Source of the DNA: a virus
Reading direction: 5' to 3' (one strand)
IMG/VR virus record: IMGVR_UViG_3300025151_005484
Location: 1 to 41,527 of that record
Length of the DNA: 41,527 bases
Each line of letters opens with the position of its first letter. Position 1 is the stretch's first letter. The notes beneath the pieces are model-generated. The model made no database searches. It saw only the letters and a list, made by a program, of their open reading frames with translations, and was not told the DNA's origin. The position numbers and the translations under genes are program-made. Positions 14,057-22,706 of the stretch are shown here, piece by piece.

Positions 14057-15790
14057 TTACAAACCACTTAAAATTTCACCTAAAATATCTTCTTCATTAA
14101 TGTTATCACCCATAACAGTGTCTATAACTGATTTCTTTTTATTTACTAATTCATAGATAGTTCTTTCTATAGTATTGTCATAAATAGGGTACATACAAGA
14201 TACTTTTTTATCTTGTCCTATTCTAAATGCACGGTCTTCACATTGAGACATATCTGAGGGTACAAAAGATAAGTCATTAAATATTACTACTTCAGCAGCT
14301 GTTAGTGTGATTCCTACTCCTGCTGCTTTTACATTACCTATAAAAACCTTTACTTTTTCGTCATTCTGAAATCTATCTACACTTTCTTGCCTATCTTCTT
14401 TTTTCATTGTACCATTAAGAATTACAGATTCTTTTTTATATTTTTCATGTAAAGTCATTAAAGGTTCTGTAAAATTAGTAAATACAATAACTTTTTTATC
14501 TTGTTGTAAACACTGTTCTATTAGTTGGATTGTCTCCTTAACTTTTTCTAAAGCTATGATTTGTCTAACCTTCATCAACTTTGAAAGTTGTATGGATAGT
14601 CCCTTATTCCTATTTTGTCTCCTCCAGTCAAGATAATCACCCATTTCGTCTTCATATGTTTTAGATTTTAGTTCCATATGAATAGGGGTTATAATCTTAT
14701 CGGGTAAATCTAACACATCTTCTTTTAATCTACGTAAAACTTTATCGTTAGTTTTATCACGTAACTCCTCTAAATTAGTAGCACCAAAAGTCAACCATAT
14801 TTTCCTATACCCCCTAAAAATTTGTTTACCGTCACAATACCTCCTAACATAATTAATCCAATTATTTGCAACTCTTGACCCAACCAACTTTAACAGGTTA
14901 TAGTAATTCATAGGTCTCGATGTCATAGGGGTACCAGATAATAACCACAATCTATCTATTCTAGAAGTTAAGTTGTTGACCAATTTAGTTCTTTGAGCTT
15001 TTCCATTAGACACATAGTGTGCTTCGTCTATGATAACCAAGTCAAACCTAGAATCTAAAATTTGTTTTTTCTTATCTTTGTCTTTGGGTAGGGAGTGGAA
15101 GTTTTTAAGTATATCGTAATTAATAATTATGTATTTACCATCTACCCATTTCTTACCTTCTACTATACCCACCGTTTCGTCAGTGTAGTTTTCTATTTCT
15201 CTCTTCCAATTAACCTTTAAAGATGCAGGACAAATAATTAATATTTTTTTTGCTTTACAACTTATACTAGCCATAATAGCAGAACTAGTTTTACCTAAAC
15301 CCATATCGTCTGCTAGGATATATTTTTTATTTGACACTAATTTAGTTATAGCTATTTTTTGGTGTTCAAATGGTGGACGATGGGAAAACTCACCAAAATC
15401 AACCTTAACATCAGGATTAGCTCTAGGAATAATTTGATTTTTAGGAACCCAAAAAGAATTAAGTATATCCGAATCAATCACCTTACCCCAAACATGGTAA
15501 GCTTTTTCTGTCTCACTAAGTAACTTCTCAATCCAAATAGATTTGGGTGGAGATTGTAAAAATTTGGTTGACATGTATTCTTTAGCTAAATAATCATCTA
15601 TCTCCATCCATAACCTCACAACCTTAGGTTTTTCACTATAATTTTTATTAATGTAGTCCGCTTGTGAACGTGTTAATGTAAATGTTTTACTATTAAGCAT
15701 ATTATTTCTGAGGCCTATAATATAGTTATTGGCCCCACTATAATCAGCTAATAAATTCTTAGCTTTAATTTCTGGTGGGAAATTTTCCAT
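14057..15790 (-). CDS. SNF2-family DNA helicase/translocase
   Basis: 577 residues with all SF2/SNF2 landmarks: Q-like FEHQKIAI (141-148), motif I DDMGLGKTSSA (161-171), motif II DEAH (255-258), motif III LLSGTPM (283-289), motif V GNVKAAGVGITLTAA (485-499) and motif VI QCEDRAFRIGQ (516-526). The RIGQ form of motif VI is the SNF2 hallmark, closest in layout to SMARCAL1/ZRANB3-type annealing or fork-remodelling enzymes. Likely role: remodelling replication forks or recombination intermediates, a job done in T4 by UvsW, which is another SF2 group. The first 130 residues are a family-specific N-terminal domain I do not recognise. It has a TTTG-N20 promoter and is divergent from the neck/tail block. 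Confidence 0.92.
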   Translation of the reverse strand: MENFPPEIKAKNLLADYSGANNYIIGLRNNMLNSKTFTLTRSQADYINKNYSEKPKVVRLWMEIDDYLAKEYMSTKFLQSPPKSIWIEKLLSETEKAYHVWGKVIDSDILNSFWVPKNQIIPRANPDVKVDFGEFSHRPPFEHQKIAITKLVSNKKYILADDMGLGKTSSAIMASISCKAKKILIICPASLKVNWKREIENYTDETVGIVEGKKWVDGKYIIINYDILKNFHSLPKDKDKKKQILDSRFDLVIIDEAHYVSNGKAQRTKLVNNLTSRIDRLWLLSGTPMTSRPMNYYNLLKLVGSRVANNWINYVRRYCDGKQIFRGYRKIWLTFGATNLEELRDKTNDKVLRRLKEDVLDLPDKIITPIHMELKSKTYEDEMGDYLDWRRQNRNKGLSIQLSKLMKVRQIIALEKVKETIQLIEQCLQQDKKVIVFTNFTEPLMTLHEKYKKESVILNGTMKKEDRQESVDRFQNDEKVKVFIGNVKAAGVGITLTAAEVVIFNDLSFVPSDMSQCEDRAFRIGQDKKVSCMYPIYDNTIERTIYELVNKKKSVIDTVMGDNINEEDILGEILSGL

Positions 15791-15794
15791 ATTA

Positions 15795-15826
15795 AAAATA
15801 TAATAAAAAGAGAAAAGAAAGACAAA
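15795..15826 (-). promoter_or_regulatory. Bacteroidota-type promoter of the SNF2 helicase, possibly leaderless
   Basis: Minus-strand TTTG (15826-15823), 20 nt, then TATATTTT (15802-15795), one mismatch from TAnnTTTG. The ATG begins 4 nt later, the same geometry as the glycosyltransferase and lipoprotein promoters. Confidence 0.62.
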
Positions 15827-15829
15827 TTG

Positions 15830-15837
15830 TATTTATA
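15830..15837 (+). promoter_or_regulatory. Late-type TATTTATA box
   Basis: TTGTATTTATAATAAAAGG lies 17 nt before the ATG at 15855 and next to the leftward helicase promoter, so early-type and late-type signals are back to back. Confidence 0.52.
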
Positions 15838-15854
15838 ATAAAAGGACATATTAT

Positions 15855-16370
15855 ATGGCAAATAAAAAAATACCTATTACAAGGATATCCAGATTTTTTA
15901 GTTCTGAAGATTTTCAGTTAGAACAGAACGTAGGTATGGAGTGGTTACACGGTGACATGCATTTTACTTTGGTTTTATTTAGGGTGGATGCTAGACTTTC
16001 AGATGTAGACGATGTTTATGGTGAATCTGGTCCAGAAGAAATTAGATATAAAGCACCGGTAGAGTTTAATGCTTATGTTAAAATAGATGAACCAAAACTT
16101 GATAGTTATGCTAATGGTTTAGTTAAGGATTTAGAGCCTGGAAATATGACACTAGGTGTTTATATAAAACATTTAAATGAACTAAATATAGATATTAATT
16201 ATGGTGACTATATAGGTTATCCTGAAACTGAAAATAAAATGAGATATTATACGGTAACAAATGATGGTAGAGTAACATCTGATAATAAACACACTATAGG
16301 TGGGTATAAGGCTTTTTATAGAACTGTTACATGTTCTTATGTGAGTCCTAATGAATTTAAAGGAGTATAA
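15855..16370 (+). CDS. Neck / head-completion protein (gp14-like, putative)
   Basis: 171 residues, beta-rich. The C-terminal part DINYGDYIGYPETENKMRYYTVTNDG followed by FYRTVTCSYVSPNEF resembles head-closure and neck proteins, which typically carry 'GD-hydrophobic...RYY-V-hydrophobic' near the end. It begins a rightward block of neck-tail genes and overlaps the next ORF by 1 nt (TAATG), implying coupled translation. Position before a gp15-like protein and the sheath matches T4 gp14. Function is inferred mainly from order and fold pattern. Confidence 0.5.
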   Translation: MANKKIPITRISRFFSSEDFQLEQNVGMEWLHGDMHFTLVLFRVDARLSDVDDVYGESGPEEIRYKAPVEFNAYVKIDEPKLDSYANGLVKDLEPGNMTLGVYIKHLNELNIDINYGDYIGYPETENKMRYYTVTNDGRVTSDNKHTIGGYKAFYRTVTCSYVSPNEFKGV

Positions 16371-17446
16371 TGGCATTACCAAAAAAAGTAAAAAAGAGTT
16401 TGAATATATCTCCGGGACCAATCCAGGGACACTATCCTACTGGGTACAATGGTATAACCACACCTAATAGAAGAAAAGAACTAGCAAATCTAATAACTGA
16501 AGATGGGACTTACCTACCAAAATCTGTTTTACATGCAGATATGGATAGAGGTATGTTAGATTTTGTAGAAGAACAACTAAAAACTGTAAGTAGTGGTAAA
16601 AAAATTAATGTTATAGATAGAATTCTTACGTTACAAAGATGGGGGGAGTTGGCACAAACATGGAAATTTTCTACAAAAGACAAAAACGTAGAACTTCCTT
16701 TTATTGTGGTTGTTAGAAATCCAGAAGTACAGTACGGAACCAACCCAGCACTACAATATACAATACCAGATAGAAAACAATTTCATTATGCAAAGGTACC
16801 AACATGGGATGGAAATAGAAAAGGATACGACATATATACAATACCTCAACCAGTTCCTGTTGACATAACTTATGATGTTAAAATTATTTGTAATAGGATG
16901 AGAGAGTTAAATAATTTTAATAGGGTTGTACTACAAAAGTTTACGTCTAGACAGGCTTATACATTTGTAAAAGGACATTATATTCCTATAGTAATGAATT
17001 CTATAGGTGACGAGAGTAAAATAGATACAGAAGAAAGAAGATATTACCAACAAAACTACCAGTTTCAACTCCAAGGATTTTTATTAGACGAGGAAGAGTT
17101 TGAGGTTAAACCGGCTATTAGTCGTGAGTTGGTAATGTTTGGGTTTGACTCCAAAGAAAGACAAAAAGAACCAAAAGGAACTCCAAAAAATCCAGATAAA
17201 ATAAATACTAAGTTAACTTTTGACGCTGGTAATGATGAGTTAGTACTTAACTACGACTATAAAGTTAATATTTCAGCTTTAAGAATTAAGAATGTTATTG
17301 CTTACGAATTTTATATAAATGATGTACAGCATAACATTAATGAGGTGTTAATGATAAATCCTGGTGATAAGTTGACAATTTGGGTTGATAAGGATAATAG
17401 TAATGCACCCGCTACCTTAACATTACAAGAGAAATTAATATACTAA
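16370..17446 (+). CDS. Tail terminator / sheath stabiliser (gp15-like, putative)
   Basis: 358 residues. The middle portion has VPVDITYDVKIICNRMRELNNFN, TFVKGHYIPIVM and ERRYYQQNYQFQLQGFLLDE, followed by EEFEVKPAISRELVMFGF. The 'RYY-x-hydrophobic-Q-L-x-G-hydrophobic-L-hydrophobic-D-E-x-x-F' element is what I associate with tail completion proteins of T4-like phages, which cap the tube and sheath at the head-proximal end. A separate 80-residue C-terminal beta domain (about 280-358) is extra. A strong SD-like AAAGGAG lies 4 nt before the ATG, though it is also coding sequence of the previous gene. It sits directly before the sheath, as gene 15 does near gene 18 in T4. Confidence 0.52.
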   Translation: MALPKKVKKSLNISPGPIQGHYPTGYNGITTPNRRKELANLITEDGTYLPKSVLHADMDRGMLDFVEEQLKTVSSGKKINVIDRILTLQRWGELAQTWKFSTKDKNVELPFIVVVRNPEVQYGTNPALQYTIPDRKQFHYAKVPTWDGNRKGYDIYTIPQPVPVDITYDVKIICNRMRELNNFNRVVLQKFTSRQAYTFVKGHYIPIVMNSIGDESKIDTEERRYYQQNYQFQLQGFLLDEEEFEVKPAISRELVMFGFDSKERQKEPKGTPKNPDKINTKLTFDAGNDELVLNYDYKVNISALRIKNVIAYEFYINDVQHNINEVLMINPGDKLTIWVDKDNSNAPATLTLQEKLIY

Positions 17447-17614
17447 TTATTCCCCGTAAATATCTCTTTTAGATTTACAATTTATCCTTATCAATTGTTC
17501 GACAAAAGCAAACATCTTAAGTCCGTTTTTCTTACAGTACTCTTTTAGGGTAAAATGAACCTCTTCACTTATCTTTAAATTTTTTATTTTTGGTTTTTTG
17601 TCTTTATTGGCCAT
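17447..17614 (-). CDS. Small ribbon-helix-helix regulator
   Basis: A 55-residue protein (ATG 17612-17614, TAA 17447-17449) in the gap before the sheath. After a basic start (MANKDKKPKIKNLK) it has the RHH pattern: a short strand KIKNLKIS, helix EEVHFTLKEYCKKNG, turn, and helix KMFAFVEQLIRI. This layout is common in small phage DNA-binding repressors of the Arc/MetJ fold. Its stop abuts the stop of the gp15-like gene with no gap. Upstream (17640-17668) are a palindrome and two direct 11-mers suitable as an autoregulatory operator. Being leftward and divergent from the sheath, it could control sheath expression. The fold is inferred from pattern; the target is a guess. Confidence 0.68.
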   Translation of the reverse strand: MANKDKKPKIKNLKISEEVHFTLKEYCKKNGLKMFAFVEQLIRINCKSKRDIYGE

Positions 17615-17639
17615 TATAGAGGATATTTTTGCTATAACT

Positions 17640-17668
17640 ACTATATAGTATGAAAAAAGTATGAAAAT
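17640..17668. promoter_or_regulatory. Candidate operator: palindrome plus tandem 11-mers
   Basis: ACTATATAGT (17640-17649) is a perfect 10-bp palindrome. It overlaps the first of two adjacent direct repeats, AGTATGAAAAA (17647-17657) and AGTATGAAAAT (17658-17668). An 11-bp period places both on one face of the helix, as in many RHH operators. The site lies 26 nt upstream of the RHH start and about 60 nt upstream of the sheath late box. Confidence 0.5.
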
Positions 17669-17726
17669 TTACCTACTAAGGGGGAAATATAGTGATTTAC
17701 TACGTAACTTTTGATAATACCCCTTG

Positions 17727-17734
17727 TATTTATA
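17727..17734 (+). promoter_or_regulatory. Late-type TATTTATA box of the sheath gene
   Basis: TTGTATTTATAATAAAG matches the box at 15830 almost exactly. It ends 36 nt before the true sheath ATG (17771); its presence argues against an upstream start at 17711. Confidence 0.52.
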
Positions 17735-17770
17735 ATAAAGAAAATAAAATATTTTAAAAATTATAAAAAC

Positions 17771-20700
17771 ATGGCAGACGGTAATAAGGTATTTGTTTCT
17801 CCAGGGGTATATACTTCTGAGAAAGATTTAACATTTGTAGCACAAAGTGTAGGTGTTACGACATTAGGTGTGGTTGGTGAAACTTTAAAGGGACCAGCTT
17901 TTGAACCTATTTTTATACAATCGTATGATGACTTTACAACAAGGTTTGGTGGTACGTCACCAACAACATACGTGGATTCACAGATTCCTAAATATGAGTT
18001 AGGATATATAGCTAAGTCTTACTTAAGTCAATCAAATCAATTATTTGTGACTAGAGTATTAGGTCTTAGTGGTTATGATGCGGGACCATCATTTAGTGTA
18101 TTAACTTTAGGGGAATTAGACCCTAAAAGTTTTAGAGCTAGTGGTGTTTCTGGGAGTAGTGTAGCTTCTTCTACAACATCAGCTTCTATGACTTTCGTAG
18201 TCCCACTAACCGGTACTAACACTACTGTGGGTGAAACTGCATTCATCAACTCTGCTATGAACAGTGACTTCTTTACACAAATTCCAGGTGTGGTATTAAA
18301 TCACTTTAGAAAATCTGATACTGATACCGATTTAGGTGAAACAGTAACATTAACGAACGGAACTACACTACCAACGTTAAAACAATCATTCCTTGATTTC
18401 TTCTCTGCGAGTTTATCAGTTAAAACAGCAGCCAATACTTTATGTTTTACAGGTACGTCAATGTCATCTTCTACTGTATCTGCAACAACTGCTTGGCCAT
18501 GTCCAATAGTTTATCAATATGGTTGTATACCGAGTGCAACAACTAATACAGCTACAGCAGCAACTTTCACTTCATTATCAGCTAATTCATCAGCAGTAAC
18601 AGTGACTAACGTCTTGGGTAGTGAATGTAGTGATTGGGAATCATACAAAAATGATGCTTGGTACTACGCTTTATTTGATAATGATAATAGTACTACTTGT
18701 TGTACAGGTTCTACGTATAGTGGTGTTTCATACCAGATATATGTTAGTGGTACACCGGCAACACAAGCAACAACTTATACAGCAGCAACAGGAACAACAA
18801 CAGCTGGTACAGTAGTATATTCTGGTACAGTATATATGGACTACGTTAGTTATACAAATTTATCAGCTGAAACAGAATATGATGGTATGGTAGTATTAAC
18901 TTTAAGGTCTAGAGGATTAAGTGATAAAGCCTCGGGTGGTCCAGTATATTCTATTAGTGCAAATACTGTTAACATGCAGTGTACTGGAGATTACTATAAA
19001 GTTATGGAAAATCCATTCGCTTCGTTTGGTATAAGTGCTGGAACTGTCAATGGTACATCTTATACATTTAAAACTTCTATGAGTAATACCTCACAAGACT
19101 ACGTTTCTAGAGTATTTGGTAGAAGTCCTTTTGATAAGAAAAAAGAAGAGGTTCCTTTATTCGTAGAGGAAACTTATCCAGCTTTGTTAACAGATGCTTG
19201 GAAAAAAGGAAAAGTAAGAGGGTTACAGTGTTGTTTACAATACTTACCTTCCGCGAGAAATACAACAAACACAAATACTATAGCTTGGTACATGCACCAA
19301 TGGACAACACCTGAAACACCATGGATTGTTTCTGAGTTACAAGGTACTGATGTATATAGATTATTTAAATTTGTTTCTATATCGGATGGTACAGCAGCAA
19401 ACAAAGAAATTAAAATTTCATTGATTAATATGTCGTTTGAGAGAGGTGAGTTCGATATTCTAGTAAGAGATTTCTATGATACAGATGCCAATCCAAATGT
19501 ACTTGAAAAGTATACAAGATGTAGTTTAGACCCAACAAAAGTCTCTTTTATTGGTAGAAAAATAGGTACATCTACGGGTGAGTTTGAATTAAAGTCTAAG
19601 TACACTATGTTGTATTTAGGTGAAGGTTTATTAGATGGAACATTTGCTAATTCAGTACCAGCAGGATTTGAGGGGTATAGATTTAGAGCTTATGGAACAT
19701 GTCCTACAAACCCTAAATTAGTTTATAAAACAAAATACTACAAACCAGGTGAAACAATTTTTGACCCACCTTTCGGTAGTGGTACAGTAAATAACCAAAC
19801 AGTTAGTGGTGGTGATAAGGTAAGTAAAGTTTATCTAGGGGTATCTAACAGTTCTGGAGCAGCTTACGACCCAGATTTCTTTAACTACAAAGGAAAACAA
19901 GTACCGACTACATTATGTACAGCAGCGGACGGTGGTGATTGGAATGTGATAACAAAAGGATTCCACATGGATTCTGGAGCTACTGTAGTAATTGGTGGTA
20001 GTGGAGCTTACACTGACTGGACAGGAACAACATTAAATGGTTTACCAGTATTTGATTGTGGAGCAGGTCAGTTTAACACTGAACCAACTTTAAGTACTGA
20101 ACCATATAAAAAACTTAGAAGTCGTAAGTTTACTGTCGCACCACATGGTGGTTTCGATGGTTGGGATATTTACAGAAAAACTAGGTCTAATAGTGATGAC
20201 TACAGAATGGGCTTAAGTGGATTCTTAGCTGGAGCATGTACTAGTAGTGATTTCCCATTAGGTACAGGACTGGGAACATTTAAGAAACTAAGTTCTGTAG
20301 AGGCAAATACAGATTATTTTGCATTCTTAAGAGGTATAGAAACATTTAATAACCCAGAATCGGTAGATATTAATGTGTTTACCACACCAGGTCTAGATTA
20401 TGTAGATAACTTAGGTTTAGTAAATGAAGCTATAGATATGGTAGAAACACAAAGAGCTGACTCTTTATATGTTGTAACAACACCAGACTATAATATGTTT
20501 GTAGCTGACACAACAGACACAACAAACCAAGTTACTCCAGAAGAAGCTGTAGATAATTTAGAAGATTCATTAATCGATTCTAACTACACAGCTACTTATT
20601 ATCCTTGGATACAAGTAAGAGACACAGCCAACAATAAACAAATTTACATCCCACCAACAGCAGAGGTAATGAGAAATATCGCATTAACAGATAATATTTC

Positions 20701-21199
20701 ATTCCCATGGTTCGCTTCGGCAGGATATACAAGAGGTTTAGTTGACGCGGTTAAAGCGAGAAAGAAACTGACTTTAGATGAAAGAGATACATTATATGTA
20801 GGTAGACTTAACCCTATCGCGACATTCAGTGATGTAGGTCCAATTATCTGGGGTAATAAAACTTTACAGATTAGAGAATCTGCTTTAGATAGAATTAATG
20901 TTAGAAGATTACTATTACAAACTAGAAAATTAATTTCGGCTGTTTCAGTGAGATTAATATTTGAACAGAATGATGACATAGTGAGACAACAATTCTTAGA
21001 CCTAGTTAACCCAATTCTAGACTCTATAAGAAGAGATAGAGGTTTAACAGACTTTAGAGTGGTACTTTCTAATGACCCTGAAGAAATAGATAGAAATGAA
21101 ATGAATGGTAAGATTTATATTAAACCTACCAGAGCGTTAGAATATATATTTGTTGAGTTCTTAATAACTCCTACAGGGGCGTCTTTTGAAGATATATAA
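17771..21199 (+). CDS. 18: Tail sheath protein (gp18-like)
   Basis: The contractile sheath subunit, 1142 residues from the ATG at 17771 (T4 gp18 has 659). The start is chosen because the product then begins MADGNKVFVSPGVYTSEKD, the usual sheath opening, and because upstream codons run through the late box. The N-terminal domain includes LGVVGETLKGPAFEP and RFGG; the conserved C-terminal domain includes RGLVDAVKARKKLT, LNPIATFSDVGPIIWGNKTL, RINVRRLLL and FEQND...RRDRGLTDFRVV. Between lies an enlarged, Ser/Thr/Gly-rich and locally Cys-rich region (about 120-430, with CC pairs), likely an added surface domain that decorates the sheath. It contracts around the gp19-like tube during infection. Confidence 0.93.
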   Translation: MADGNKVFVSPGVYTSEKDLTFVAQSVGVTTLGVVGETLKGPAFEPIFIQSYDDFTTRFGGTSPTTYVDSQIPKYELGYIAKSYLSQSNQLFVTRVLGLSGYDAGPSFSVLTLGELDPKSFRASGVSGSSVASSTTSASMTFVVPLTGTNTTVGETAFINSAMNSDFFTQIPGVVLNHFRKSDTDTDLGETVTLTNGTTLPTLKQSFLDFFSASLSVKTAANTLCFTGTSMSSSTVSATTAWPCPIVYQYGCIPSATTNTATAATFTSLSANSSAVTVTNVLGSECSDWESYKNDAWYYALFDNDNSTTCCTGSTYSGVSYQIYVSGTPATQATTYTAATGTTTAGTVVYSGTVYMDYVSYTNLSAETEYDGMVVLTLRSRGLSDKASGGPVYSISANTVNMQCTGDYYKVMENPFASFGISAGTVNGTSYTFKTSMSNTSQDYVSRVFGRSPFDKKKEEVPLFVEETYPALLTDAWKKGKVRGLQCCLQYLPSARNTTNTNTIAWYMHQWTTPETPWIVSELQGTDVYRLFKFVSISDGTAANKEIKISLINMSFERGEFDILVRDFYDTDANPNVLEKYTRCSLDPTKVSFIGRKIGTSTGEFELKSKYTMLYLGEGLLDGTFANSVPAGFEGYRFRAYGTCPTNPKLVYKTKYYKPGETIFDPPFGSGTVNNQTVSGGDKVSKVYLGVSNSSGAAYDPDFFNYKGKQVPTTLCTAADGGDWNVITKGFHMDSGATVVIGGSGAYTDWTGTTLNGLPVFDCGAGQFNTEPTLSTEPYKKLRSRKFTVAPHGGFDGWDIYRKTRSNSDDYRMGLSGFLAGACTSSDFPLGTGLGTFKKLSSVEANTDYFAFLRGIETFNNPESVDINVFTTPGLDYVDNLGLVNEAIDMVETQRADSLYVVTTPDYNMFVADTTDTTNQVTPEEAVDNLEDSLIDSNYTATYYPWIQVRDTANNKQIYIPPTAEVMRNIALTDNISFPWFASAGYTRGLVDAVKARKKLTLDERDTLYVGRLNPIATFSDVGPIIWGNKTLQIRESALDRINVRRLLLQTRKLISAVSVRLIFEQNDDIVRQQFLDLVNPILDSIRRDRGLTDFRVVLSNDPEEIDRNEMNGKIYIKPTRALEYIFVEFLITPTGASFEDI

Positions 21200-21207
21200 T
21201 ATTTATA
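21200..21207 (+). promoter_or_regulatory. Late-type TATTTATA box
   Basis: TATTTATAACAAAAC begins directly after the sheath stop codon and ends 13 nt before the ATG at 21221, so the two small genes can be made independently of the sheath. Confidence 0.48.
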
Positions 21208-21220
21208 ACAAAACAGAGAT

Positions 21221-21979
21221 ATGAAATTTAGTAAAAAAACATTAAACGAAAGTCTAAAACAACCTAAAACTAATAAAAAAGTTTTTACGGAAGGTAAAAG
21301 ACAGGATGTTATTTTGAGTGAAGAACAATTAGATAGGTTGTTAATGAGGTTAGAAGAATCAAAACAAAATTCTATTAATCAAATTATTAAAGAATGTCAC
21401 CAGTTAATTAGAGAATCCATCAAAAACGAAAATTTAGATTTAAGTGTTGAAGATTATTCTTATGATTTATTAGGAGAAGGGTTTGATAGTGGTGGATATA
21501 ATCGTGGTGTAGCTGCTGCTAATGGTATTGAGAATATCATTAATGGTGTTAAGAAAGCTTATGACATGATTAAAGATAGTGATACTAGAAAAAGATTAGC
21601 TAACTCTATTACTAAATTAGGTAATTTTATGACTATTACAGCTGATGCAATTGCATCTGGTAGAGACCAAAGAGCAATGGCAGACCCTGAGTCACTAAAA
21701 GACCCACTTCCTTACCCAGAATTAGATGAAGGTTATGATGGACAAGATGGTGATGTATATGAAATGGATGATATGGAAGAGGGACACCACGAAATGGATG
21801 AAGGTAAGAAAAAAGACCATGATGGTGATGGAGACATAGACTCTGATGATTATTTAATGGCTAGAGATAAAGCTATTAAGAAATCTATGAAAAATGAATC
21901 TGAAAAAGAAAAACAAAAATTAATCCAAGAGGATATAAAAAAGATGAAACAAATAATAAAACCTATATCAAAAATCTAA
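21221..21979 (+). CDS. Small charged protein with amphipathic tags
   Basis: 252 residues, no recognised family. The N-terminal 70 residues are basic and helical and contain LSEEQLDRLLMRLEES (about 33-48), a clear copy of the amphipathic tag seen in other proteins here, preceded by KVFTEGK, which resembles a T4 gp21 prohead-protease cut site. The middle (80-150) has a glycine-rich and helical core (GVAAANGIENIINGVKKAYD). An acidic run with DHDGDGDIDSDDY (about 196-208) looks like a calcium-binding, EF-hand or dockerin-type loop. The C-terminus repeats a helix (IQEDIKKMKQIIKPISK). Could be an internal head or scaffold protein. Confidence 0.68.
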   Translation: MKFSKKTLNESLKQPKTNKKVFTEGKRQDVILSEEQLDRLLMRLEESKQNSINQIIKECHQLIRESIKNENLDLSVEDYSYDLLGEGFDSGGYNRGVAAANGIENIINGVKKAYDMIKDSDTRKRLANSITKLGNFMTITADAIASGRDQRAMADPESLKDPLPYPELDEGYDGQDGDVYEMDDMEEGHHEMDEGKKKDHDGDGDIDSDDYLMARDKAIKKSMKNESEKEKQKLIQEDIKKMKQIIKPISKI

Positions 21980-21983
21980 AAAT

Positions 21984-22382
21984 ATGAAAAAGATTAAATT
22001 AAAAGAGGCAGAATTAGTTAACTTAATAGAAAAATTAGTTAAAGAAAACCTCGGAGCTGGAAACGGACACAATTTCGGTATGATGGGAACACCAACCGCA
22101 AAATATAAAGAAATGTTTGAGACTGAAAATCTAGAAGAAGACAGTGAAGGTGAAGAAACTTATAACTATGGAGAGGATGAAGGACATGATAAAAAAGAAG
22201 AAATGTCTATGGAAGACCACGTTAAGGCTATTGAGGACCATTTAAGTTATTTAAAAAAGGATATGGGGTATGATGAAGACCGTGAAGACCGTGATGAAAA
22301 AGGTACTGACTTTATGGAATCTAGAAAACCAAAAAGAAGAATGGCAGAATCTAGAAAAGTAAAAAGGTCTAGAAGAAAGTAA
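21984..22382 (+). CDS. Small charged protein with N-terminal amphipathic tag
   Basis: 132 residues. The first 25 residues (KKIKLKEAELVNLIEKLVKE) are the tag in its clearest form, then a Gly/Asn-rich linker, a long acidic central part (EDSEGEETYNYGEDEGHDKK) with a helix (MEDHVKAIEDHLSYLKKDMG), and a strongly basic tail (KPKRRMAESRKVKRSRRK) suited to DNA binding. An acidic-plus-basic layout with a targeting-like N-terminus is what one would expect of a DNA-associated internal head protein, but this is inference. It starts 4 nt after the previous gene and is followed at once by an intrinsic terminator. Confidence 0.66.
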   Translation: MKKIKLKEAELVNLIEKLVKENLGAGNGHNFGMMGTPTAKYKEMFETENLEEDSEGEETYNYGEDEGHDKKEEMSMEDHVKAIEDHLSYLKKDMGYDEDREDRDEKGTDFMESRKPKRRMAESRKVKRSRRK

Positions 22383-22385
22383 TAA

Positions 22386-22407
22386 AAAAGGTCCGAAAGG
22401 ACCTTTT
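22386..22407. terminator. Bidirectional intrinsic terminator
   Basis: AAAAGGTCC, GAAA tetraloop, GGACCTTTT, followed by ATTTTATT. It sits 4 nt after the rightward stop (22382) and 4 nt before the leftward stop (22411), so it ends both converging units. The stem is the same GGTCC/GGACC as at 13563. Confidence 0.85.
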
Positions 22408-22410
22408 ATT

Positions 22411-22647
22411 TTATTCAACTAACTTACCACCATTTAATAATATTAAAATTAATATCATCGGAGCCAATATAGGAGCTTTAAGTATGTGTGTGATAATGTA
22501 GAACACATACCATTTGTTTGTAGGTTTATCACCTCGTTTAGACTCAAATGATAGATAACCACTATAAATGTCTTTTTCGTTAATTAACAAAAATACAAAC
22601 ATTAGTATTTGTGATACAATTAGATAAGGTATAATATATTCTAACAT
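22411..22647 (-). CDS. Small two-helix membrane protein
   Basis: 78 residues with two hydrophobic spans: IIPYLIVSQILMFVFLLI (about 5-22) and ILKAPILAPMILILILL (about 55-71). The 30-residue loop between is charged and aromatic (NEKDIYSGYLSFESKRGDKP). It follows the lipoprotein gene by 59 nt on the same strand with no promoter I can see, so it is probably co-transcribed. Size and topology resemble T4 Imm, a superinfection-immunity protein, but there is no sequence match I can claim. Together with the lipoprotein it may protect the infected cell envelope. Confidence 0.65.
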   Translation of the reverse strand: MLEYIIPYLIVSQILMFVFLLINEKDIYSGYLSFESKRGDKPTNKWYVFYIITHILKAPILAPMILILILLNGGKLVE

Positions 22648-22706
22648 AATTTTTATTTTAAAAGGGTTAAACTTCTATTAATATATACGATTTTTTTAAC
22701 TATAAG

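Noticed and set aside
16353-16369. Strong Shine-Dalgarno AAAGGAG before the gp15-like gene as evidence for SD-driven initiation in this phage
   Set aside because: It is also Lys-Gly coding sequence of the upstream gene, and most other starts lack such a site.
17711-17770. Upstream in-frame extension of the sheath (start at 17711)
   Set aside because: It would translate through the late-type box and add an atypical hydrophobic/basic leader; the ATG at 17771 gives the standard sheath N-terminus.
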